A DNA stretch of 64,000 nt, taken from assembly GCF_000763295.1 (NCBI RefSeq), contig NZ_JRJE01000020.1:1-64000 (forward strand), written 5' to 3'. Positions within the stretch are counted from its first letter, which is position 1, and each line of letters begins with the position of its first letter. Under the pieces are notes generated by a model, which ran no database searches, was not told the origin of the DNA, and worked only from the letters and a program-made list of their open reading frames with translations. The position numbers and the translations under genes were made by a program. This document shows positions 52,504-61,579 of this stretch, one piece after another. The DNA comes from Thalassospira australica (lineage in GTDB: Bacteria > Pseudomonadota > Alphaproteobacteria > Rhodospirillales > Thalassospiraceae).

Positions 52504-53733
52504 ATGCTTGGCCAAATTGTTTTTGACCGTCTCGAAGAAGCCGCCGCCCACAGCCAACCCGGTCCCGGCGTTACCCGCCTGTTTCTAAGCAATGAACATC
52601 GCGCCGTAACCCCATTGATCCGGGGCTGGATGACCAAGGCCGGGCTGATCAGCGAAATTGACGCCGCAGGCAATATCGTCGGGCGCGATCAAAAGGCCCT
52701 TGATGGTGCCCCCACCCTTATTTTGGGGTCGCATCAGGACACCGTTGTATCGGGTGGAAAATATGACGGGATGCTGGGTGTCGCCCTGCCGATTGCGGTG
52801 ATTGAGCACCTCAGGGCATCGGGTGTTGAACTTCCGTTCGGGATTGAAATTGTCGCCTTTGGTGATGAGGAAGGCACACGTTTTCAGTCCACCCTTGTCG
52901 GATCACGCGCACTTGCCGGAAAGCATGATCCCAAATCGCTTGAGGCCACGGATGACAAGGGCATTTCGGTTGCCCAAGCCCTGCGTGATTTTGGCTGTAC
53001 GCCCGAAGATATTCCAGCGTTAAAGCGCGATAAAAAGACCGTTCTGGGCTTTGTCGAAACCCATATCGAACAGGGACCGGTTCTTGAAAAGCGTGATCTT
53101 CCGGTTGGTGTGGTCACCGCACTCACCGGTATTGAACGCCACCGCATCCGCATTCAGGGCAAGGCCAGCCATGCCGGAACCACGCCGATGAATGACCGTC
53201 ATGACGCGCTGGTTGCCGCCGCCGATGTCATTCATCAGGTCGAAGCGGTTTGCTCCGCGACCGAGGGCATGGTCGGTGTTGTCGGCAAGATCGAAGTCAA
53301 CCCCAATGCCGTTAATGTCATACCCGATCACGTTGATCTGACGATTGAGCTACGTGCCCCTGAACGGATTGTTCGGGTCAATGGCCGGGGTGGAATCTTG
53401 TCTACCCTTCCCAATATCGCCAACAATCGTCGGGTCGAAATCGCCGCAGACCTGACCTATGAGGCAGAAGGAGTGCCGTGCGCAAACTGGATCATGGATG
53501 GACTGGGACAGGCGATTGGCGAACAGGGGATTGAACCCTATCGCCTGTTTAGTGGTGCTGGCCACGACGGCCTTGCCATGCATGACCTGTGCGACATTGG
53601 CATGTTGTTTGTACGATGCCGCGACGGATTAAGTCACCATCCCGATGAGTCCGTCACACCGCACGACATTGATGTTGCCGCACATGTCCTGATCGACTTT
53701 CTGCAGATGGTTGGCCCGATGAAGGGTTTGTAA
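52504..53733 (+). CDS. M20-type N-carbamoyl-amino-acid / allantoate amidohydrolase
   Basis: 409 aa, zinc-dependent amidohydrolase. Metal-site segments: GSHQDTVVSGGKYDGMLG, GDEEGTRF, ETHIEQGP, HAGTTPM and SGAGHDGLAMHD. Related to but distinct from the hydrolase at 39129 (that one has GSHLDSQPTGG and TNEEGSRF). Members cleave allantoate, ureidoglycolate-type or N-carbamoyl-L-amino acids. Coupled with DUF1028 and divergent from a peptide-type importer, it probably acts on a ureido or amide compound taken up by that importer. Confidence 0.85.
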   Translation: MLGQIVFDRLEEAAAHSQPGPGVTRLFLSNEHRAVTPLIRGWMTKAGLISEIDAAGNIVGRDQKALDGAPTLILGSHQDTVVSGGKYDGMLGVALPIAVIEHLRASGVELPFGIEIVAFGDEEGTRFQSTLVGSRALAGKHDPKSLEATDDKGISVAQALRDFGCTPEDIPALKRDKKTVLGFVETHIEQGPVLEKRDLPVGVVTALTGIERHRIRIQGKASHAGTTPMNDRHDALVAAADVIHQVEAVCSATEGMVGVVGKIEVNPNAVNVIPDHVDLTIELRAPERIVRVNGRGGILSTLPNIANNRRVEIAADLTYEAEGVPCANWIMDGLGQAIGEQGIEPYRLFSGAGHDGLAMHDLCDIGMLFVRCRDGLSHHPDESVTPHDIDVAAHVLIDFLQMVGPMKGL

Positions 53734-54074
53734 TTACGGCCAGAATCAGGAACCTTCAACCGGTTACACCCACTTTTTTTCCAACATTTCACGATATTTT
53801 ACAGTGCCAGCTGGTCAAATCAGCGGGCATTGTTTTGTTTTGGGGCCCAAAACGCCAACCTTTAGAACTACATAATTTTTTCATATTCAACTTTTTGGCG
53901 AATTTATTTCATTTTTATGTATGATTTTCAGGTCGCCTTGGGTGGCGGCGGCAAATGCATATCGGGGGAACCGTCGTATCGCCGTCACAAACCAAGCGAC
54001 AGGTGCAGGGAGGAACTGCATTACATCCGTGGGGGAATTTGCCTTAATTTTCAGTCTCTGATCAGGAGAAGCAC
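53734..54074. other. Intergenic region upstream of uspA
   Basis: About 340 bp without a gene. It is AT-rich at 53850-53930, where TTGGCG (53895-53900) and TATGAT (53920-53925) could be a promoter, though the 19-bp spacing is long. No hairpin or strong repeat seen. GGAGAAG lies 5-12 bases before the uspA start. Confidence 0.4.
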
Positions 54075-54509
54075 ATGACCGATCAGCCAATTCTTGTGGG
54101 CTATGACGGAACAGATGCCGCACAGCGTGCCGCAGAGTTTGCGGGCAAACGCGCAGCAGCCGAAGGCTGTGCAGTCCATCTGGTTTACGTTCTTGAATGG
54201 TCCCCGTACAGCTTCCTGTCAACACAGGAACTTGAAGAACGCCATCAACGGCGAACAGAAGAATTGTCGCGAGCAGAGCAAACGCTCAAGCCCGCGCTGG
54301 AGGCATTAAACAAGCTTAAAATACCGGTTACTTCGGAAGTCCGTTACGGCCACTCCGGCGAACTGATCTGCAAAATCGCCGAAGACAAAGGCGCGTGTCA
54401 GATCATTGTTGGCCGCAAAGGTGGTTCTGCTTTGGGTGCAAGACTGCTGGGCAGTTTGCCGCTCACGCTGGTACAGGCATCGCCTGTTCCGGTCACAGTC
54501 GTTCCGTAA
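54075..54509 (+). CDS. Universal stress protein, UspA family
   Basis: 144 aa, one Usp domain. The ATP-binding motif G-x2-G-x9-G-S is complete (Gly113, Gly116, Gly126-Ser127), so it is of the ATP-binding class. Such proteins often sit beside a transporter and regulate it by nucleotide binding. It starts 31 bp before the symporter gene on the same strand, which suggests it acts on that protein (inference). Confidence 0.9.
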   Translation: MTDQPILVGYDGTDAAQRAAEFAGKRAAAEGCAVHLVYVLEWSPYSFLSTQELEERHQRRTEELSRAEQTLKPALEALNKLKIPVTSEVRYGHSGELICKIAEDKGACQIIVGRKGGSALGARLLGSLPLTLVQASPVPVTVVP

Positions 54510-54540
54510 GGCATTCACGAATATAAACCGGAGAAGCATC

Positions 54541-56061
54541 ATGTTCTGGAACAAAACAGTGACGGCAAGCGCCGTTGCATTGCTGTCGGCCATCCTGCCT
54601 CAAATCGCGCAAGCGCAGGAAGTCGGCCTTGATCAACGAATCAACGAAGCAATTGCACCAATTTCAAACGTAATTGCCGGGACCATGTTTTATTCCGTGC
54701 CCATCGCGGGTACGGCCTTTCCACTGATTGTCGGCTGGCTGGTGGTGGCCGCGACGATCTTTACCCTTTATTTCGGCTTTGTTCAGTTCCGCAAATTCGG
54801 CCATGCGATTTCGCTGGTCAAGGGGGACTACTCCCATCCTGATGATGCCGGTGAAGTTTCGCACTTCCAAGCGTTGGCCACTGCCCTTTCGGGTACGGTC
54901 GGTCTTGGTAATATCGCCGGTGTGGCGGTTGCCGTTTCCATCGGCGGGCCGGGTGCAACATTCTGGATGATCCTTGCAGGCCTTCTTGGCATGGCATCGA
55001 AATTCACCGAATGTACGCTGGGTGTTAAATACCGTAACGAATTGCCCGACGGGCGCGTTTCCGGTGGACCGATGTATTACCTGTCCAAGGGTTTGGCAGA
55101 AAAAGGCAAACCGGGCCTTGGCAAGGTTCTGGCCATTCTGTTTTCGGTCTGCTGTATCGGTGGTGCTGTTGGCGGGGGCAATATGTTCCAGGCCAATCAG
55201 GCCTTCCAGCAGGTTCTCAATGTAACGGGCGGTGAAAACAGCTTCCTTGCCGGTTCCGGCTGGTTGTTTGGCCTTGTCATGGCGATCATCGTTGGCGTCG
55301 TGATCATTGGCGGGATTAAATCCATCGCCAAGGTGACCGAAAAAATCGTGCCCTTCATGGCCATCATCTATGTCACCGCAGGCATGATCATCATCATTTC
55401 CAACATCTCGATGGTTGGTGATGCCTTTGCCCAGATCTTTGTCGGGGCCTTTACCGGTGCCGGTGTTGCCGGTGGTGTGGTGGGTGCCCTTATCCAGGGC
55501 TTCAAACGTGCTGCCTTCTCCAACGAAGCAGGTATCGGTTCTGCGGCCATTGCCCACGCGGCGGTACGCACCAAGGAACCGGTTACCGAGGGCTATGTCG
55601 CCCTTTTGGAGCCGTTCATCGATACGGTGGTGATCTGCACTATGACCGCCCTTGTCATTACCATCAGTGGCGAGTTGAATTCCGGCCTGACCGGTGTTGA
55701 GCTGACCTCGGCGGCATTTGCATCGGCCTTCACATGGTTCCCGCTTATTCTGGCGCTTGCTGTTGTGCTGTTTGCTTTCTCCACCATGCTGTCATGGTCC
55801 TATTACGGGCTGAAAAGCTGGACCTATCTGGTCGGTGAAGGCAAAGGCAAGGAGATCATCTTCAAACTGTTCTTCTGCCTGTGCGTGATCGTTGGTTCAT
55901 CCATGAGCCTCGGTCCGGTGATTGACTTCTCGGACTCCATGATCTTTGCCATGGCGATCCCCAACATCATTGGTCTTTATTTCCTGATGTCGGTCGTTCG
56001 CGGCGAGATCAATCAGTACTGGGAAAAGATCGAAAGCGGCGAGATCAAAAAGGTCAAATAG
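54541..56061 (+). CDS. Alanine/glycine:cation symporter (AGCS family)
   Basis: 506 aa with about eleven membrane helices. The first 28 residues look like a cleavable signal ([17 protein letters not shown]) before the usual N-terminus. Family motifs: [20 protein letters not shown] and the strongly conserved [21 protein letters not shown]. It brings in alanine or glycine with sodium. ATG 54541 follows GGAGAAG; a longer frame overlaps uspA and is rejected. Confidence 0.92.
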   Translation: MFWNKTVTASAVALLSAILPQIAQAQEVGLDQRINEAIAPISNVIAGTMFYSVPIAGTAFPLIVGWLVVAATIFTLYFGFVQFRKFGHAISLVKGDYSHPDDAGEVSHFQALATALSGTVGLGNIAGVAVAVSIGGPGATFWMILAGLLGMASKFTECTLGVKYRNELPDGRVSGGPMYYLSKGLAEKGKPGLGKVLAILFSVCCIGGAVGGGNMFQANQAFQQVLNVTGGENSFLAGSGWLFGLVMAIIVGVVIIGGIKSIAKVTEKIVPFMAIIYVTAGMIIIISNISMVGDAFAQIFVGAFTGAGVAGGVVGALIQGFKRAAFSNEAGIGSAAIAHAAVRTKEPVTEGYVALLEPFIDTVVICTMTALVITISGELNSGLTGVELTSAAFASAFTWFPLILALAVVLFAFSTMLSWSYYGLKSWTYLVGEGKGKEIIFKLFFCLCVIVGSSMSLGPVIDFSDSMIFAMAIPNIIGLYFLMSVVRGEINQYWEKIESGEIKKVK

Positions 56062-56087
56062 GCCCTTGCCCAAACAATCTGAATTCA

Positions 56088-56121
56088 AACACCCCTGCCT
56101 TTTCTGGCGGGGGTGTTTTTT
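56088..56121 (+). terminator. Terminator after the symporter gene
   Basis: AACACCCCTGCC pairs with GGCGGGGGTGTT (one G-U) around TTTTCT and is followed by TTTT. It lies 26 bp past the stop codon. Confidence 0.88.
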
Positions 56122-56296
56122 GTGACCTGTGCGAATGGCATGGCAGGTGATCAGCAGTCAACCTATGCAAAGCAACGCAAATGTGCGATTTTAATCGGCA
56201 ACATAGACGCGCCATGTTATGAAGCGCGCCAAAGTCCCAGATGAATTGGGACAAAGAGATTTCCCGCAGACGACGAACAGAAAAGACCCGCAAGTG

Positions 56297-57943
56297 ATGA
56301 GTGTTCAACCGCGCCGTTCCGAATTATTGATGCCCGCAGGCTCGCTCGAGAAGCTAAAGGTTGCTGTGCTGTATGGCGCAGATGCCGTTTACATGGGCAC
56401 GCCGGACTTGTCCCTTCGGGTGAAAAGCCAGATGTCGCTTGAGGACGTGGTCGAGGGCATTGATTTCGCCCACGAACATGGCGTGCGCGTTTACCTGACG
56501 CTTAACCTGTTCTCGCACAACAAGGACATCGACAAGCTTCCGGAATATGTCGATACCGTGCGGAAGGTGAACCCCGATGGTTTGATCGTGGCTGATCCGG
56601 GTGTTTTCATGTTTGTGCGCGAACATGCGCCGGAACTTGATTTGCATGTTTCAACACAGGCGAACGTCTGTTCCTGGCAAAGCGTGAAGTTCTGGCAAAG
56701 CATCGGGGCCAAGCTTGTCGTGCTGGGCCGTGAGGTTTCCTATGAGGAACTCACCGAAATCCGTGCAAAATGCCCCGACATCAAGATCGAGGCATTTGTG
56801 CATGGGTCGATGTGCATGACCTATTCCGGGCGTTGTTTGCTGTCGAACTTCATGGCCGAACGCGGGGCCAATCAGGGCGCATGCGCCAACAGCTGCCGCT
56901 GGAAATACAAAGTCCACATGAAGCTGAAAGACGGCACGGTCAAGGAACTCAAACTGACCGAAGAAAACCTGGAAATGTTTGATTTCTTCCTTGAAGAAGA
57001 AATGCGTCCGGGCGAGCTGATGGAAATTCAGGAAGACGAACGCGGGTCTTATATCCTGAATTCACGTGATCTTTGCATCATGCCGAAACTTGAAGACTAC
57101 CTGAAAATCGGGGTTGATAGCCTCAAGGTCGAAGGGCGAGGCAAAAGTGCCTATTACGCAGGTCTGGTGGCGCGCGCATACCGCATGGCAATTGATGACT
57201 GGTACGAAGACCCGGAAAACTGGTCGGCTGACGACTATATGAAGGAACTCGCCACCATTCCCAACCGTGGCTATACCCTTGCCTTCCACGAAGGCCGTCT
57301 GACCAACTATGCGCACGGCTATGACAGCAACAACAACGTATCTGACTGGGAATTTGCCGGGCAGATCGAAACCGTCGAAGACGATGCGTTCATCATGACG
57401 GTGAAAAACCGCATGCTGGCAGGGGATGTGATTGAAATCGTCCCGCCGCGCGGTCGCAAAACCGTCTTTATCCGCATGTATGAATTCATCGATGCCAAAA
57501 CCGGCAAGGTCGGCGAAGCAGTGCATGCGGGCAAACAACCGCTGGTGCGCATTCCCTTCTCGCTGCTTGATCAGGAAGACCCGGAATATCTGCGCACCGC
57601 CTTCCCGCCGATGACCATCATCCGCAAGGAAAAGGCGCTGACCGAAGACGAATGGCAGCGCCTGAAACTTGATCAGGAAGGCCACAAGATCGAGATGGGC
57701 AAGGGCAACGAAGAGCGTTATGACGCCAAACGCGAAGCCCTTAAAACAGCCATCGATGACCGTCAGAAAGACCGCACCTTCAGAACACCACGCATCGGCA
57801 CAAAAGGCTGCTGTGGCCGTGGGTGTAATGGCTGCATGATCTTCTGGCACGATCCAAGCTACGCCAAGGCACGCGAAGTTCTTGGCAAACGCAAACAGGG
57901 CGAGATGCTGGAAAAAGACGGCAAAACGATTGCTGCTGAATAG
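56297..57943 (+). CDS. trhP: Peptidase U32 family protein, TrhP/YegQ type (tRNA hydroxylation)
   Basis: 548 aa from ATG 56297. The U32 core matches E. coli YegQ/TrhP: ELLMPAGSLEKLKVA, VHGSMCMTYSGRCLLS, NQGACANSCRW and SLKVEGRGKSAYYAG. TrhP is needed to make 5-hydroxyuridine at position 34 of some tRNAs. A C-terminal Cys-rich stretch (TKGCCGRGCNGCMIF) may bind iron-sulfur or another metal and is absent from the shorter E. coli protein (453 aa). The start is not certain: neither 56297 nor 56219 has a good ribosome site. Confidence 0.8.
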   Translation: MSVQPRRSELLMPAGSLEKLKVAVLYGADAVYMGTPDLSLRVKSQMSLEDVVEGIDFAHEHGVRVYLTLNLFSHNKDIDKLPEYVDTVRKVNPDGLIVADPGVFMFVREHAPELDLHVSTQANVCSWQSVKFWQSIGAKLVVLGREVSYEELTEIRAKCPDIKIEAFVHGSMCMTYSGRCLLSNFMAERGANQGACANSCRWKYKVHMKLKDGTVKELKLTEENLEMFDFFLEEEMRPGELMEIQEDERGSYILNSRDLCIMPKLEDYLKIGVDSLKVEGRGKSAYYAGLVARAYRMAIDDWYEDPENWSADDYMKELATIPNRGYTLAFHEGRLTNYAHGYDSNNNVSDWEFAGQIETVEDDAFIMTVKNRMLAGDVIEIVPPRGRKTVFIRMYEFIDAKTGKVGEAVHAGKQPLVRIPFSLLDQEDPEYLRTAFPPMTIIRKEKALTEDEWQRLKLDQEGHKIEMGKGNEERYDAKREALKTAIDDRQKDRTFRTPRIGTKGCCGRGCNGCMIFWHDPSYAKAREVLGKRKQGEMLEKDGKTIAAE

Positions 57944-57971
57944 GCATCATCTGCACCATCCGCACAAAAAC

Positions 57972-58004
57972 AAACGGCAGCATTCATATCGGATGCTGCC
58001 GTTT
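57972..58004. terminator. Bidirectional terminator between trhP and the DedA gene
   Basis: AAACGGCAGCAT and ATGCTGCCGTTT form a 12-bp stem with a 9-nt loop, followed by TTCTTAT on the plus strand and GTTTTTG on the minus strand. Confidence 0.85.
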
Positions 58005-58006
58005 TC

Positions 58007-58606
58007 TTATGGCTCATCAATCGCTTGTTCTGCCCGTTTTTCCAGCTTGTCGATCCGGCGCAGGGCCAGCCAACCGACCACGACAAACACCAGAAGCAAC
58101 ATCGGACTAAGCACGGCAAGATTTTGCTCGACCAGTTCCGACATCCCTGCCCCCAAACTAAAGCCCAAACCAAAATACAGTCCGACCCAGATCAGAACCG
58201 ATACGATGCTAAGCGGTAGAAACCGGATAAACGACATCGAACTCATGCCAACCGGAAAGACGCCGAATGACCGCACCCCATGCGGATAACGGCACAGCAT
58301 GATATAGGCGATGCCGTAATGTTCGAACAAACGCAGGGTCTTGCGCATCCAGCCGGACAGGCTGTCGGGCAGTTTCGCAACAATCGCATCGCCGTATTTT
58401 CGCGCCAGAACAAAACGCGCAACATCGCCAACGATACCGCCTGCGATCATCGCGCCCAAGGCCGGAACCGGCATCAGGCTTTCGGCGATCACCAGCATCC
58501 CGGCAAATACCGGCAGGATGCTGGATTTACTGACGCAATAGGTAAATATCAGGATATAGGCCAGCTGCTGATACTGCTGGACCCACTGATTGATTGTTTC
58601 GAACAC
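58007..58606 (-). CDS. DedA family membrane protein
   Basis: 199 aa, SNARE-associated/DedA fold with about five membrane or re-entrant segments. The motifs GGIVGDVARFVLARKYG and RYPHGVRSFGVFPVGM match the family's G-x-x-x-G-D and F/Y-x-R-x-x-P patterns. DedA proteins take part in envelope lipid handling, some in flipping of undecaprenyl phosphate or phospholipid. Monocistronic, with terminators on both sides. Confidence 0.85.
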   Translation of the reverse strand: MFETINQWVQQYQQLAYILIFTYCVSKSSILPVFAGMLVIAESLMPVPALGAMIAGGIVGDVARFVLARKYGDAIVAKLPDSLSGWMRKTLRLFEHYGIAYIMLCRYPHGVRSFGVFPVGMSSMSFIRFLPLSIVSVLIWVGLYFGLGFSLGAGMSELVEQNLAVLSPMLLLVFVVVGWLALRRIDKLEKRAEQAIDEP

Positions 58607-58616
58607 GCGCGATACC

Positions 58617-58656
58617 CGGAAAAATTGGCTTGAACTGACAGCGTTCTAAGCCAATT
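58617..58656 (-). terminator. Terminator of the sugar importer/lactonase operon
   Basis: AATTGGCTT-GAAC pairs with GTTC-T-AAGCCAATT (one bulged base). On the minus strand TTTTCC follows. It lies about 85 bp past the lactonase stop. Confidence 0.65.
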
Positions 58657-58737
58657 CGCCTGCCTCTACCAGTGTCCAGCATCACATGTTCGCTGGGGCA
58701 GGCCAGGCGCAGGCCAATAGTCCGGCGCGTTATCGGG

Positions 58738-59658
58738 TCACAATGCGGCCCTTGGCGCTGTTGCAGATGCCGTGTTGACGTGAATGGCATAGACACTTGT
58801 CGTTGCCGTGATCAGCAGTTCGTTGCCCCGCGCACCGCCAAACGTAACGTTCGAAACGGTTTCGGGCACAAGGATCTTGCCCAAAAGCACGCCCTGCGGA
58901 TCAAAGCAATGCACACCATCGGCCGCCGACGTCCAGACATTACCATGGCAATCAACCCGGAAGCCGTCCGGAAGCCCCTTATCAAGAATTGCGAAGTCCC
59001 GGCCGTTTTGAAGCGTGTTATCGCCATTCACATCGTAAACACGAATGACCGCAGGCACATCATCATCATGACTTGAACCGGACTCAGCAACATACAGCAG
59101 CTTCTCATCAACCGAGAACGCAAGCCCGTTTGGCTGGGTAAAGTCCGTTGCGACCTGACAGATATCACCTGTGTGCGGATCAATGCGAAAGATGCTCCTA
59201 TGGTCCTGTTCCGGTGTGGATTTATATCCTTCGTAATCAGATAAAATCCCATACGTCGGATCACTAAACCAAATGGACCCATCGGATTTGACCACAACGT
59301 CATTTGGTGCGTTGAGCCGTTTGCCGTCAAACCCATCGGCCAGGGTTGTGATCGTGCCATTATGCTCGGTCCTGGTGACAGAACGCGTGCCGTGCTGACA
59401 GGTAATCAGGCGTCCATCGCGGTCCACGGTATTGCCATTGGCAAAGTTCGAGTTTTCCCGAAACACATTGACCGTGCCGTCACACATCCAACGATAGATT
59501 TTCTGATTGGGAATGTCTGAAAACAGAAGACACTGGTGGGCTGCAAACCAGACAGGCCCCTCGGTCCAGAGGTGTCCTGTTGAAATCTTGCGCAAATGCA
59601 CATTGGTAAGAATAAGATCACGAAACCGCTGATCTGCAATAAGATATGGTCCATTCAT
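58738..59658 (-). CDS. SMP-30/gluconolactonase family protein
   Basis: 306 aa, six-bladed propeller. Typical segments: LWTEGPVWFAAHQCLLFSD (metal Glu), NFANGNTVDRDGRLI, LNAPNDVVVKSDGSIWFSDP and NGLAFSVDEKLLYVAESG. It would hydrolyse the lactone made when a sugar is oxidised at C1. Last gene of a sugar-importer operon, overlapping the permease gene by four bases, so it probably acts on the sugar the importer brings in. Confidence 0.88.
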   Translation of the reverse strand: MNGPYLIADQRFRDLILTNVHLRKISTGHLWTEGPVWFAAHQCLLFSDIPNQKIYRWMCDGTVNVFRENSNFANGNTVDRDGRLITCQHGTRSVTRTEHNGTITTLADGFDGKRLNAPNDVVVKSDGSIWFSDPTYGILSDYEGYKSTPEQDHRSIFRIDPHTGDICQVATDFTQPNGLAFSVDEKLLYVAESGSSHDDDVPAVIRVYDVNGDNTLQNGRDFAILDKGLPDGFRVDCHGNVWTSAADGVHCFDPQGVLLGKILVPETVSNVTFGGARGNELLITATTSVYAIHVNTASATAPRAAL

Positions 59659-60656
59659 ATCTGGTGCCTCCGCTTACTGGCCAAAACAACCACCGACACG
59701 ATAATCAACCCAGTCAGCATCAAGCGGACACCCGCACCAAGCCCATAGGAATTCAGCATCGATACAATCAAAAACATAAACAGCGCAGCCCCCCAAATGC
59801 CCGGAACATTCGAATTACCACCTGCAATAGACGACCCGCCGATCACAACCACGGCAATCGACATCAACATATATTCCGTACCCATATTCAGGTTCGCCCC
59901 GCCAGAGAAGCTGGCAAGAACAAACCCGGCGACACCGGCAAGAACCGCACAACCGACATAGACAACAAACCGCACGGCATTAACCGGCACACCACCAAGA
60001 CGGGCGGCCCGTTTGTTTTGCCCGGTTGCCAGAACCCAGCGCCCTGCAATCGTTTTTTCCAAAACACACCACGCCAGAACCGAAACCAGCAACGCAATCA
60101 AGGCCACATTGGGAAGCCCAAATATTCCCCCGGTCGAAAATTGCGCCAAAAGCTCCGGCGGTTTGACACGCACCCCGCGGTTGGACCAAATCGCCAACGA
60201 CTGGAACAGGAATGACGACGACAATGTCGCGATGATCGGCGGAATGCGCAGCAGCAAGATCAGCGAGAAGTTAAACAGCCCACAGACCAGTCCAACCCCG
60301 ATCGCAATCAATACCCCCGGCACAATCAGTGCGCCGTCGGTCGCCATGAACTTAAGCGACAAGGTTGCGGCAAGTGTCATGGTCGCGGGAATGGACAAAT
60401 CCACATTGCCCGGTCCAAGCGTTACGACAAACATTTGCCCTACGCCGACAATCACGGAAAACGAGGCAAAGGTAAGCGCGGCATACAAAAGCGCCCCGGC
60501 ACCCGCACTGTTTGTCACAACCAGGAGCGTCGCAAGATAGGTCGCCCCTGCCGCCAGAAACGCCCAGATCCAGGGTTTACCAGACACCAGTTCAAGAAAA
60601 TCGCGCGCGCTGCGCTTTTGCGGCTGCATGTTGTTATCTTTGTTTATCATATTCAT
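59655..60656 (-). CDS. Sugar ABC importer, permease 2 (RbsC type)
   Basis: 333 aa, eight to ten hydrophobic segments, BPD_transp_2 fold. Conserved loops are VTLGPGNVDLSIP and AVVVIGGSSIAGGNSNVPG. ATG 60656 overlaps the stop of the first permease as ATGA; the longer frame lies inside that gene. Pairs with the permease at 60653. Confidence 0.88.
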   Translation of the reverse strand: MNMINKDNNMQPQKRSARDFLELVSGKPWIWAFLAAGATYLATLLVVTNSAGAGALLYAALTFASFSVIVGVGQMFVVTLGPGNVDLSIPATMTLAATLSLKFMATDGALIVPGVLIAIGVGLVCGLFNFSLILLLRIPPIIATLSSSFLFQSLAIWSNRGVRVKPPELLAQFSTGGIFGLPNVALIALLVSVLAWCVLEKTIAGRWVLATGQNKRAARLGGVPVNAVRFVVYVGCAVLAGVAGFVLASFSGGANLNMGTEYMLMSIAVVVIGGSSIAGGNSNVPGIWGAALFMFLIVSMLNSYGLGAGVRLMLTGLIIVSVVVLASKRRHQI

Positions 60657-61579
60657 ACCAGTGCCTCGCGCCGGGTGAAGACAAGACGCACGGCCAAAAC
60701 GATAATCAAAATCGCGCCCTGGGCGCCGATTTGCCAATCCGGTGACAGATGCAAAAATGACAGAAAGCTTGCCGCCAAGGTAAGGGTCAATGCACCAATC
60801 ACAGCACCGATGGGCGACACCCGTCCGCCGGTAAATTCACCCCCACCCAAAATCACACCGGCAATCGACAGCAGCGTATAGCGCAAGGCAATATTCGCAT
60901 CCGCAGACGTCGCAAGCCCGACCAGCGCCATGCCCGAAAGCACACAGAAAAGAGCCGCCACGCCATAGGCAAAAGCCTTAAGCCCCGTGACCGACCAGCC
61001 AGAACGCGCAACGGCCCGTTCATTGCCGCCAACGCCACGCAACAACACGCCCAACGACGACCGCTTGACGAAGTAATGCATCACAACGGCAATCACGATC
61101 GGGGCAATGATTGCCACCGGCAGGATCGGCGTTTTTGCCGTCATAAGCGCACGCAACCAATCAGGCGCACTTCCGCCCGGCGATGGCAAAACAAGCACGG
61201 CCATGCCCGACCAGAAGAATGACATGCCAAGGGTGACAACAATTGCCGGCAACCCACGAGCATAGATGATCGCGCCCATTGCGGCATAGACAAGGATCGC
61301 GGCAAACAAAATGCCATAGCCAATCACAGGATCGGTTTGCACAAAGGTTGCGGTGACACAGGCACAGAAACTGACAAAGGAACCAATCGACAAATCAATG
61401 TCGTTGACCATCAAAATCATCATTTGGGCAATGGTTGCCAATGCAACCGGCACCGCCAGATTAAACAGAAGGTTCAGCCCGAAATAGCTCATGGCACGTG
61501 GCTGCATGTAAAACACCGCCGCCAACAGAATGCCCAAAGACAGGACCGGCAACAAAATGCGCAGATGTTCGCGGTTCAT
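60653..61579 (-). CDS. Sugar ABC importer, permease 1 (RbsC type)
   Basis: 308 aa, BPD_transp_2 fold. Conserved loops are LMVNDIDLSIGSFVSF and SIAGVILGGGEFTGGRVSPIGA. Overlaps the ATPase stop by four bases (ATGA) and the second permease likewise. Confidence 0.88.
   Translation of the reverse strand: MNREHLRILLPVLSLGILLAAVFYMQPRAMSYFGLNLLFNLAVPVALATIAQMMILMVNDIDLSIGSFVSFCACVTATFVQTDPVIGYGILFAAILVYAAMGAIIYARGLPAIVVTLGMSFFWSGMAVLVLPSPGGSAPDWLRALMTAKTPILPVAIIAPIVIAVVMHYFVKRSSLGVLLRGVGGNERAVARSGWSVTGLKAFAYGVAALFCVLSGMALVGLATSADANIALRYTLLSIAGVILGGGEFTGGRVSPIGAVIGALTLTLAASFLSFLHLSPDWQIGAQGAILIIVLAVRLVFTRREALV

Noticed and set aside
54664-55557. Minus-strand open frame of about 297 codons within the symporter gene
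   Set aside because: Composition is low in hydrophobics with runs of Asp, Gly and His, as expected from the complement of membrane helices.
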